A stretch of 64,000 nt of DNA from Jiulongibacter sp966250325 (lineage in GTDB: Bacteria > Bacteroidota > Bacteroidia > Cytophagales > Spirosomataceae): assembly GCA_966250325.1 (NCBI GenBank), contig CBINGY010000018.1:1-64000 (forward strand), written 5' to 3'. Below, piece by piece: positions 43,184 through 49,815 of the stretch. Each line of letters opens with the position of its first letter. The first letter of the stretch is position 1. The notes under the pieces are model-generated. The model saw only the letters and a program-made list of their open reading frames with translations, made no database searches and was not told the origin of the DNA. A program made the position numbers and the translations under genes.

Positions 43184-43595
43184 TTTGTTCTAATGAAATT
43201 GCAAGTCTCCTCCTCAAAAGAGAAGAAGTTGTTCTCAAAGAATCATTAAATTCTTTATCTTTTATTTTTCCATTTCTAGCTTTTAAAGCCAATTGAAAAA
43301 TATCCTCAAGACTATCACATAAATCTTGTGGTGGATGACCATTTTTATGTAGTAGATAAATTTTTTGACTTAAAGATCTTACCTTACTTGGCCATTTGTC
43401 CAAACCACATTCAGGGCTAGTACTTGAAGTTAAGTCAATCATTTCTGTATAGACTGCATATTTTTCAATTCTTCTCCATCTCTTGAAATCTCTTTTAAAT
43501 TGAATTTTATCTCCAAATAAAGTGGTAAATAATTGGTTTAATATACCACCAGCCAAAACAGCTGTTATAATTGTCATAATGTTTGATCCTTCCAT
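43176..43595 (-). CDS. Small membrane-anchored protein, second gene of a three-gene cassette
   Basis: 139 residues. One N-terminal hydrophobic segment (IMTIITAVLAGGILNQLFTTLF, about 6-26) then a basic, helical cytoplasmic domain (FKRDFKRWRRIEKYAVYTEM). The domain (about 35-139) is all-helical in appearance; no family recognised. It is encoded five bases after the NTase-NADAR gene and overlaps the DUF2971 gene by eight bases. Membrane proteins in such operons often act as effectors or anchors, but nothing in the sequence decides this. Confidence 0.72.
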   Translation of the reverse strand: MEGSNIMTIITAVLAGGILNQLFTTLFGDKIQFKRDFKRWRRIEKYAVYTEMIDLTSSTSPECGLDKWPSKVRSLSQKIYLLHKNGHPPQDLCDSLEDIFQLALKARNGKIKDKEFNDSLRTTSSLLRRRLAISLEQND

Positions 43596-43600
43596 ATACT

Positions 43601-44713
43601 TTAAAAAATATCGTTTCTAATACTACAAAATATTTGACCTAAAATATTTTTTCCGTTTCTATTTTTCCCTAAACCCCAAAACTCATCTTTTGGGCTAACT
43701 TCATAAATAGGTTTGTTTTTTGTGCTCAAAAGTGTTATGTAAACAATTGGGTTCTGTATGACCTTATTTTTAACAATGTTATACATTTTTATAACTCGTA
43801 TGAAGTCCCAATCTTTTCGTAGTAAATCTGCCCTTGAACGACCTACTATTGCTGACTCTTTTGGTGTTTCTTGATTTTTTATTAAATTTCTATGTGTCGC
43901 ATTAATAAATTTATTTGCTTGATAACAATGTTCAGCAGTTTGCCATTCTTCATTCTCATACATAACTTTATAAGTACTAAAGTTTGAAAAACAGCCATAT
44001 TCTTCATTGCTTTTATAAAATTCAATAATATCATTATCTGAATTCCCCAAATGATATGAACAGATTGAACTAATTAAGTTAAATAGTTTTAGACTCTCTA
44101 ATTGAGGATTTAGTTTTTTTTGAACCTGATAATTTTTATAGAAATAATATAAAATTTCTTCGAAGATATATTCGGTAGAATAAAAAACATTTTGAAATTT
44201 AATTTGATTTTTTAAAGACATTACTGTCTTGTCAATTTCCACTTTGTCAAGTAAATTCAGTAACCTTTTATAAAATCTTTCTGTTTTCTTATAATTAGCT
44301 TTTAAGTCAATGCCAATTTCATTTGATGATAAAGCAATTATAAGTGATGAAATTAAATCATTAGATGATGGTAAATGTATTTTGTCCGAATAGTTTGTGT
44401 CTGCTTTAGTTTCAATAAAGTAATTTTCAACAATAAGAGCGTCAATAGAATACTCCTTTCCATTATTTTCAATTACAATTTTTCTTCTTGGAAGATTAGG
44501 ATTTACATATACATAATTTCCTTCTGAAACTTTTGGAAATATTACTTTTATTGATTCAACAAATTCAAGAAAAGCTGAATAAGTTGGTAGTAAAATATCT
44601 AAATCAGTTATTTCTTTGAATTCATTCTTGTTTAATATAGAAAACGCAACAGAACCCCTTAATACGATTGGGTTTTTTATTTCAGTTGATATTTTTTTCA
44701 GAAGTTCGTTCAT
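43601..44713 (-). CDS. Nucleotidyltransferase-like / NADAR fusion protein, first gene of a three-gene cassette
   Basis: 370 residues in two parts. The N-terminal about 1-115 resembles a nucleotidyltransferase fold: IVLRGSVAFSIL with the GS motif near 20-21, ITDLDILLP with DxD near 37-39 and a third Asp in EYSIDALIVE. A helical middle follows. Residues about 228-370 are a NADAR domain: FYKSNEEYGCFSNFSTYKV, WQTAEHCYQANKFINATHR, TPKESAIVGRS, RKDWDFIRVIKMYNIVKNK and EFWGLGKNRNGKNILG. NADAR enzymes remove ADP-ribose from nucleobases or act on NAD-derived metabolites. The start lies 10 bases after a spacer, with two co-cassette genes behind. NADAR is secure; NTase assignment is by motif only. Confidence 0.8.
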   Translation of the reverse strand: MNELLKKISTEIKNPIVLRGSVAFSILNKNEFKEITDLDILLPTYSAFLEFVESIKVIFPKVSEGNYVYVNPNLPRRKIVIENNGKEYSIDALIVENYFIETKADTNYSDKIHLPSSNDLISSLIIALSSNEIGIDLKANYKKTERFYKRLLNLLDKVEIDKTVMSLKNQIKFQNVFYSTEYIFEEILYYFYKNYQVQKKLNPQLESLKLFNLISSICSYHLGNSDNDIIEFYKSNEEYGCFSNFSTYKVMYENEEWQTAEHCYQANKFINATHRNLIKNQETPKESAIVGRSRADLLRKDWDFIRVIKMYNIVKNKVIQNPIVYITLLSTKNKPIYEVSPKDEFWGLGKNRNGKNILGQIFCSIRNDIF

Positions 44714-44725
44714 TCAAATGTCTGC

Positions 44726-44864
44726 CAACGTTTTGCAGCTACCCGAAGGTGGCGATTTCGAAGCACTTCACTGTCAAACAAGCACAAATTTTGATAGAAG
44801 CACAAAGCTTGATCCCGATAGCTATCGGGACCACTGAACCGCCACTTTTGGGTAGGTGCTGTTA
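44726..44864 (-). repeat. attC-like spacer 10 of array B (139 bp, contains TCCCGATAGCTATCGGGA)
   Basis: Forward from CAAC 44726-44729 to GTTA 44861-44864. The arms GCAGCTACCCGAAGGTGGCG and CGCCACTTTTGGGTAGGTGC pair with a few mismatches. The 18-bp palindrome is at 44813-44830. Its arms resemble those of spacer 13. Confidence 0.75.
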
Positions 44865-44886
44865 GCACCAGTTTTTCTGTCCTTTG

Positions 44887-46365
44887 TCATTGTTTACCAG
44901 TCAGTTCAGAAATTATTGTCTCTATCTTTTGATTGTATTCGTCAATCTCATTTTGGTATTTGTCTGTGTCTTCGTCTATGGCTTTATAAATAAGTTCGTA
45001 ACTCTTGATTCTAAGTTCGCAATATTCTTTTAGTTTGGTATTTCTCGCTCTAATTGGTAATGGCAAATCAAGGTCTTTAAAGCCGTCAATTAGTTTTATG
45101 TTTTCATTCCAATAATAAAGTCCACGGTCTTTAATTTCAGAAAGGATTTTTTCGTTTGGTGTTCCTTCGGGTAAGTTGTAAACTTCTAAAGCCATCGACT
45201 CCATTGAAACAAATTCTTTCATTTTCTCATCATATTTTGCAATGTCGTTTGGTAAAGATTTGTAAACCGTGAAAGACGAAATTAATAAAACAACTGTCAA
45301 TGCTCCGATAGTCGAGAACTTGATTGCCTTATTCTCAAACTGTTTCAAACTCGGGACAAAAGCATAACCAATAACTAAACCACTTAAAAGTCCGCCAATA
45401 TGTGCTGCATTGTCAATTCCGCTATTAGGTTTTAGTCCATTTAGTATGTTGTAACCTACGAAAACCGCAATACTTGTCAGCAGTGCTTTTTTTACTGATT
45501 TGTCAAGCAAGTTTGTTGTCAACAATGCAAGAAAAACACCATACATACCAAAAATAGCTCCTGAAGCACCAGCACTTATAGTCAAGTGGTGCCACCACAA
45601 ACTTGTCATACTAGCTGCAATACCTGAAATTAAATAAGCAGCTAAAAATCTTGTCTTTCCCAAATACGGCTCAAGTAAAAGTCCTATGTAAAGCAAAGCA
45701 TACATATTTAAGAGCAAATGCAAAATGCCGATATGCAAGAAACAAGCTGTAAATAGTCTCCACCATTGCCCTTCTAAAGTCATTAGTCGGAAATTAGCTC
45801 CCCAGTTTAATAAGTCTTGGTTTTCTGGTAATAGTATATGAACACCCGAAATCACCATTACAATAAATACCAGAAGATTTATATTTATTAGAATTGGTGA
45901 CACAAAATATCCTTCTGTCGGCTTGAATACCGAAAAAAAGTCTGTTATCTTTTCTTTTGTTGTTGATGGTGGTTTGCTTAAAATATCGTCTTCTTTTGAA
46001 GCATAGCCTTGCCGAAGTTCTGTAAATTTTGTTTCAATTTCATCTTGAGTCATCACGTTTTTAACTTCTTCTAATTTTGTAAGGAGTGCTTCAACATTCT
46101 TTTTGTTTTTCCCCCAGTCCATTAGTTGATTTCCAGTGCATTCGCTTTTTATGTTTGCAATTCCATTGTCAATTTTAACCGTAACTTCTTCGCTCCAAGA
46201 ACTCCAAGAAAATTTTGTATACGCGATAAAACCAGTCTCACTTACGAAACTTACATTCCAGTCAAGTTTGAATGCAGCTTCTATTGCAAAAACTAAAAAA
46301 TGTTCTTTGTCAAGATTGTCAAGTTGGTAGTCTTGAACGTGTTTAGGTGAAAATCCAAATGCCAT
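44887..46365 (-). CDS. Rhomboid-family intramembrane serine protease, cassette gene
   Basis: 492 residues. The cytosolic N-terminal 145 residues include KLDWNVSFVSETGFIAYTK and a charged helix; the rhomboid core (about 165-350) has WRLFTACFLHIGILHLLLNM (HxxxxHxxxN region of TM2), the nucleophile Ser in AGASGAIFGMYG and the catalytic His in DNAAHIGGLLSGL. A helical, charged C-terminal domain of about 110 residues follows (ELTGKQ end). It cleaves membrane proteins within the bilayer. It is the longest single-gene cassette here. Unit ends GTTAGCACCA/TGGTGCTAAC. Soluble N- and C-terminal domains are unusual for minimal bacterial rhomboids. Confidence 0.88.
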   Translation of the reverse strand: MAFGFSPKHVQDYQLDNLDKEHFLVFAIEAAFKLDWNVSFVSETGFIAYTKFSWSSWSEEVTVKIDNGIANIKSECTGNQLMDWGKNKKNVEALLTKLEEVKNVMTQDEIETKFTELRQGYASKEDDILSKPPSTTKEKITDFFSVFKPTEGYFVSPILININLLVFIVMVISGVHILLPENQDLLNWGANFRLMTLEGQWWRLFTACFLHIGILHLLLNMYALLYIGLLLEPYLGKTRFLAAYLISGIAASMTSLWWHHLTISAGASGAIFGMYGVFLALLTTNLLDKSVKKALLTSIAVFVGYNILNGLKPNSGIDNAAHIGGLLSGLVIGYAFVPSLKQFENKAIKFSTIGALTVVLLISSFTVYKSLPNDIAKYDEKMKEFVSMESMALEVYNLPEGTPNEKILSEIKDRGLYYWNENIKLIDGFKDLDLPLPIRARNTKLKEYCELRIKSYELIYKAIDEDTDKYQNEIDEYNQKIETIISELTGKQ

Positions 46366-46411
46366 ATTTCTGTTTGTTAATTATTGGTTGTCGTCTTTTT
46401 AAAATTGGTGC

Positions 46412-46536
46412 TAACGTTGAGGGTATGGTGCCGTGCGGGAGTACGAGACGATTCTTTATCAAGTTACACAGGACTTTTTTACGAACCACAACCATTCGGA
46501 AACCACTAAAACCCGCATGCACTATACCATGTGTTA
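46412..46536 (-). repeat. attC-like spacer 11 of array B (125 bp)
   Basis: Forward from TAAC 46412-46415 to GTTA 46533-46536. The arms GGTATGGTGCCGTGCGGG and CCCGCATGCACTATACC pair with one bulge and one mismatch. The interior differs from the other long spacers. Confidence 0.7.
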
Positions 46537-46547
46537 TGCACCGTTTT

Positions 46548-47048
46548 TTATTTAATCATTTCTAATTGGTATTTAAATTCATTAATCAACAATGGATGAC
46601 AATCGATCTCATTATCCGTTATATGGGTATTATTCATTTGAATTTTATAATCAATATTATCAGTCATTAGTGAACTTATAGTCAAAATATGATTATAATC
46701 TTTGTCCTTTAAGTATAAAAGCAATTCAAAAATAGATACTGAAGCATTTAATGCATAGGAAACTTCCCAATCTGAAAAATCCTCGGTGTCAGGTATCACT
46801 TTATCAACCATGCTGATTAACGTATCCAACTCCTGCAAATCAATATTTTCTTTATCTTTTGATATATCAATGAATCTAGTTGCTTCAATCAACACACATG
46901 AATCGCCCCATTTATCTTTTATTTCGAAGGCTTTATAATCAGGAAGCAATCTATTACAAATGTCTAATCCAAACCGAATCCTTTCGGAATCGGTTGCCAT
47001 TTGGAGTTGCTCATCAACCTGTCTTTGAAAATTTTTCGGATTATCCAT
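46548..47048 (-). CDS. DUF416-like (YjaG-type) protein, cassette gene
   Basis: 166 residues, soluble and helical. RIRFGLDICNRLLPDYKAFE near 24-43 and DFSDWEVSYALNASVSIFEL near 94-113 fit the DUF416 pattern (helix ending in cERl.Pny..F, then sd....A.da). Function of the family unknown. The unit begins GTTATGCACC and ends GGTGCATAAC, exact over 10 bases. AT-rich codon use. Moderate confidence in the family name. Confidence 0.65.
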   Translation of the reverse strand: MDNPKNFQRQVDEQLQMATDSERIRFGLDICNRLLPDYKAFEIKDKWGDSCVLIEATRFIDISKDKENIDLQELDTLISMVDKVIPDTEDFSDWEVSYALNASVSIFELLLYLKDKDYNHILTISSLMTDNIDYKIQMNNTHITDNEIDCHPLLINEFKYQLEMIK

Positions 47049-47079
47049 TAGTGTTGCTGTCTCTTTTTAAAATGGTGCA

Positions 47080-47204
47080 TAACGTTTTGCAGATTTGCGA
47101 TGGGCGGGCTTCTCAGAACAAATGTTCATTCGAAGAACCGAACTTCCTTCAACCACAAAACTGTCTGCGGAGCACAAATCCTGCCTTTTGCAAATGTGCT
47201 GTTA
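47080..47204 (-). repeat. attC-like spacer 12 of array B (125 bp)
   Basis: Forward from TAAC 47080-47083 to GTTA 47201-47204. The arms GCAGATTTGCGATGGGCGGG and CCTGCCTTTTGCAAATGTGC pair with wobble-type mismatches. The interior shares the box AAAACTGTCT...GGA.CAC with spacer 13. Confidence 0.72.
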
Positions 47205-47216
47205 TGCCCAGTGCTT

Positions 47217-47627
47217 TTATTGTCGTTTGGTAAATTGTCCAGCTTCGCTGTCAAATACATTTTGATTCATTCTATAGTAATACCAATTTTTCAGCCTGTC
47301 GTAGTTGTTGTCCCGCTCAACCTTTTCGCCCCAAACACACTCATTAATTTCAAAGGTCTTTTTGATTACTTCAGCGTCTATTATTTTTAAGTCCTGTTCT
47401 ATTGTAGTTCTCTCTGAGTCTGAAAGTGTCGAAAGTATCTCGTCAATAATTTTTCTTGTGTCCATGTCATTTAGCCACTCATAAATTAAGTCTTCCGTAT
47501 CTGCGTATTTGTCTGCAAAGCGTTGCCAATTCGGAATTAAATAATTCAGTCCATCATGTTGAACGAAGTCCGCTTTGTCTTTTAGAACAGCTTTTGTTTT
47601 GTTTGTATGAGGATATTTTGTCGTCAT
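47217..47627 (-). CDS. Hypothetical protein, cassette gene
   Basis: 136 residues from ATG at 47627; an in-frame ATG at 47639 falls inside the GTTATGCCC cassette end and is less likely. Soluble and charged, with HDGLNYLIPNWQRFADKYAD near 24-43 and acidic helices (IIDEILSTLSDSERTTIEQD). Several Trp and Tyr near the C-terminus (RLKNWYYYRMNQNVF). No family recognised. The unit's ends match over 14 of 15 bases. Confidence 0.65.
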   Translation of the reverse strand: MTTKYPHTNKTKAVLKDKADFVQHDGLNYLIPNWQRFADKYADTEDLIYEWLNDMDTRKIIDEILSTLSDSERTTIEQDLKIIDAEVIKKTFEINECVWGEKVERDNNYDRLKNWYYYRMNQNVFDSEAGQFTKRQ

Positions 47628-47638
47628 AGCATTGGGCA

Positions 47639-47764
47639 TAACGTTTTGCGGCTACCCGAAGGGCGGGACTTTTACCACAAAACTTGATTTGAAAAACAAA
47701 TGTTTGATTAACCAAAAAACTGTCTTTGGAACACGAAACCCCGCCTTTTGGGTAGGTGCTGTTA
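47639..47764 (-). repeat. attC-like spacer 13 of array B (126 bp)
   Basis: Forward from TAAC 47639-47642 to GTTA 47761-47764. The arms GCGGCTACCCGAAGGGCGGG and CCCGCCTTTTGGGTAGGTGC are close relatives of those in spacer 10. Confidence 0.75.
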
Positions 47765-47776
47765 GCGGTAGTTATT

Positions 47777-48670
47777 TTAATCTCTTGTGTTAAAGTCATT
47801 ATGTCGAAATTTATGTCTAAGATATTCAAGTCGTTCCTGAAGCATTATTAGATTTTCTTTGAATCTAATTCTTTCAATATCATCAAGTTTTTCATTTGAA
47901 TTTAAGATAGATATAATCCTATTAATTTCACTTTCTAATTTTTCACGTTCATGGTACATCATTTTTCTAATTTCAATCTCTTCTTTTTTTCTACGTAGTC
48001 TTATTCTATAAAACGAAAGAAAAGCAGATGCTAAAACGCCATAAACAGCAATAACCATTATTAATAGAGATGGTTTATCAAAAAGGAATTCAAAATCATT
48101 TTTATCTTTCTTTGTCTTTAAGTTCTCTGCTTCTTTTAATGATGTTTCATATTTATCAACAAGTACTAATAAAAGTTTAGCCGCTTCTTGACTATTTGCC
48201 TTATTAATTTCTGAACGAATAGATTTCATTAAATCAGCTTCCTTATATTTTGAAAAGTCAAAGGTCGAGTCGGCTAAAAATCCTTTATGTATTTCATTAA
48301 TTGCTTTCTCATATTCTTCCTTTTTGCCTATGTCTAAATGTCGACTGTTAAGTATATTATATTCAGCCTGAGATATTATATCGGAAACACTTAGAGGAAT
48401 TTTAACATTTTCTTCTTTGATTCTAATATCAATGATTCTTTGAATGCTATATAAATCAACCTTCTTTTGATTAACAATATGTTCCTCAACAATAGAAACA
48501 ATATTATCTTTTACTTTAATATATCTTTCATTTTCAGCTTGGACAGCCTGTTTATTTCCTTCGTATATGGTGTAATAAGTTGTTCCTAAAGTCAGTATTG
48601 CACCAATAACTAAAGCCACAATTGTCTGTGTCCAGCTTCCATTAGAATTGTTGTCTATTTTATCTGTCAT
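47777..48670 (-). CDS. Membrane protein with coiled coils, hypothetical, cassette gene
   Basis: 297 residues. TM1 at about 13-33 (TQTIVALVIGAILTLGTTYY), a helical extracytoplasmic or cytoplasmic domain (about 38-195) rich in Lys and Glu, TM2 at about 200-222 (LLIMVIAVYGVLASAFLSFY), then a coiled coil (LRRKKEEIEIRKMMYHEREK through LQERLEYLRHKFRHN) with heptad-like Leu/Ile spacing. No family recognised. With two TMs the central domain would lie outside and the coiled coil inside. The unit ends GTTAGCGGTA and TACCGCTAAC match exactly. Confidence 0.7.
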   Translation of the reverse strand: MTDKIDNNSNGSWTQTIVALVIGAILTLGTTYYTIYEGNKQAVQAENERYIKVKDNIVSIVEEHIVNQKKVDLYSIQRIIDIRIKEENVKIPLSVSDIISQAEYNILNSRHLDIGKKEEYEKAINEIHKGFLADSTFDFSKYKEADLMKSIRSEINKANSQEAAKLLLVLVDKYETSLKEAENLKTKKDKNDFEFLFDKPSLLIMVIAVYGVLASAFLSFYRIRLRRKKEEIEIRKMMYHEREKLESEINRIISILNSNEKLDDIERIRFKENLIMLQERLEYLRHKFRHNDFNTRD

Positions 48671-48689
48671 GATTTCTTATAATTACCGC

Positions 48690-48815
48690 TAACGTTTTTC
48701 GGCTTGGCGATGTGGCGGATTTTTAGCACAAAAGTTCAATAGAATTACTGTTGTTGAACCTTGCACAAATGTTTCATAGAAGCACTTCTGCCGCCATATT
48801 GCCAAACCGATGTTA
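48690..48815 (-). repeat. attC-like spacer 14 of array B (126 bp)
   Basis: Forward from TAAC 48690-48693 to GTTA 48812-48815. The arms TCGGCTTGGCGATGTGGCGG and CCGCCATATTGCCAAACCGA pair with wobble-type mismatches. On - the interior carries TTGAACTTTTGTGCTAAAAATCCGCC in part, the shared box of spacers 1, 5, 6 and 8. Confidence 0.75.
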
Positions 48816-48849
48816 TAGCCAGGCCACCTTTGTCCATATGTTTTTGTCG

Positions 48850-49380
48850 TCACGATTGCCATAAATTCCACGGTTCATAAACTTGTGTCCAAAGAACATA
48901 AAGTCCACCGTTAATTGCTCCTGTCAAAATTAATTTTATTGTCAAGTTGCGTTTTTCTGTCTTTGAGTAATTGATTTTCCAAATTACAAGTGTCGCCATA
49001 AACGAAGCTAAAATAGGAAACATTAATCCTTGTTTGTCTCTAACTTCACCGTAATAAAATGTCGAGCCATAATAAAGTTCATACCATTGTAGAAAGCCAA
49101 TTGTCAATGCGGAAAAAAGGTAAACAGTCAATATTTTCTTGTCCTGTCTGAAATTGTCAAATGCTAAAATTAGAAAGCAAGCTATAAAGAGAATTCTCAA
49201 TATAAGAGAAGCAATGGAAATCTTAATTATTCCCGGATTATTGTCAAACGTCTTAAATGGATTGTCGAGTGTCGGATTATGATTGGTCAAGTCATAGAAA
49301 TACATAAAAAGTCCAACAATACTTAACATTGTCAGTGTCGCAAGTGCAGTCTCAAAAATATTTGATTTAAATTTTGTCAC
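48850..49380 (-). CDS. Multi-pass membrane protein, hypothetical, cassette gene
   Basis: 176 residues with about five hydrophobic segments (about 11-30, 52-72, 82-100, 120-137, 146-166). No family recognised. The loops are short; a Tyr/Trp-rich turn (FLQWYELYYGSTFYYGE) lies in the middle. No signature residues for transport or catalysis are seen. Unit ends GTTATAGCCA and TGGCTATAAC match over 10 bases. Confidence 0.68.
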   Translation of the reverse strand: MTKFKSNIFETALATLTMLSIVGLFMYFYDLTNHNPTLDNPFKTFDNNPGIIKISIASLILRILFIACFLILAFDNFRQDKKILTVYLFSALTIGFLQWYELYYGSTFYYGEVRDKQGLMFPILASFMATLVIWKINYSKTEKRNLTIKLILTGAINGGLYVLWTQVYEPWNLWQS

Positions 49381-49407
49381 TCGGTTGTCGTCTTTTTGGC
49401 TTGGCTA

Positions 49408-49456
49408 TAACATCAGTATAGATATGATTCAGCCAAGAATAGCATCTATATCGTTA
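49408..49456 (-). repeat. attC-like spacer 15, short class (49 bp), first spacer of array B
   Basis: Forward from TAAC 49408-49411 to GTTA 49453-49456, with arms CAGTATAGATATG and CATCTATATCG. Upstream (higher coordinates) no cassette with the matching start GTTATTGTCTGC complement is found, so this may be the head of the array or a leftover of a lost cassette. Confidence 0.5.
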
Positions 49457-49791
49457 TTGTCTGCAAATCCATTATATTATGTAAATAACTTATTATAAGC
49501 AATAAAAACGTTTTTAAACGCTTACTGTCGGATATATGCGAAACTACTTTTGTGCCGGGCTTCGGGAGTTTTAGCAATGGATGTTTGAGGTTCATGCGGG
49601 TTAAATCAGCCTGTGGCCGGGTTCGTTTCAGATCAGCCTGCTTTCAAAACTATCAAAATTCTCCCAAATCCTCACAGGCTTTTTTATGTCTCCTCTCTAA
49701 AACCTAAACCCTTTAACCCTCTCTATCGCGAGGGCACGCCCTTCCCCTTTAACTTTTAACCTTTAGCCTTTAACCTAATCCCATGAATCCC
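49457..49791. other. Intergenic region between array B and the aminotransferase gene
   Basis: An AT-rich stretch to about 49545, then a region with degenerate CCTTTAACC-like repeats at about 49690-49780 (TTTAACTTTTAACCTTTAGCCTTTAACC in part). No gene or integrase fragment is seen. Confidence 0.5.
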
Positions 49792-49799
49792 TACTTTTG
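49792..49799 (+). promoter_or_regulatory. -7 box for the class V aminotransferase
   Basis: TACTTTTG matches TAnnTTTG. It would put the transcript start near 49806, so the frame's first ATG at 49783 cannot be used and ATG 49816 is the start. Confidence 0.5.
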
Positions 49800-49815
49800 C
49801 AGCAAATTTTACAAC

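Larger units (their letters stand above)
40511..49456 (-). mobile_element. Integron-like gene cassette array B (no integrase seen)
   Basis: Ten genes in eight units lie on -, all AT-rich, separated by the same class of spacers as array A but in the opposite orientation. Read on -, each unit starts GTTR plus 6-7 bases and ends with the complement of that start. Examples are GTTAGCACCA for the rhomboid unit, GTTATGCACC for the DUF416-like unit, GTTATGCCCA, GTTAGCGGTA and GTTATAGCCA for the next three. One unit carries three genes. The array ends at about 40622, possibly with one further gene-less unit to 40511, just upstream of the DUF4494 promoter. It begins at a short 49-bp spacer at 49408-49456. 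No integrase is encoded nearby in the window. Confidence 0.7.

Noticed and set aside
134..48815. Spacers as simple transcription terminators or MITEs
   Set aside because: They lack T-runs, have fixed lengths with long interiors, and the flanking start/end pairing links them to cassettes and not to target-site duplications.
1..49456. CRISPR interpretation of the repeated spacers
   Set aside because: The repeats are 49-139 bp, palindromic, diverged from each other and separated by whole genes, with no cas gene.
49690..49780. CCTTTAACC-like degenerate repeats before the aminotransferase gene
   Set aside because: Short and irregular; no evidence for a functional repeat or telomere-like element.
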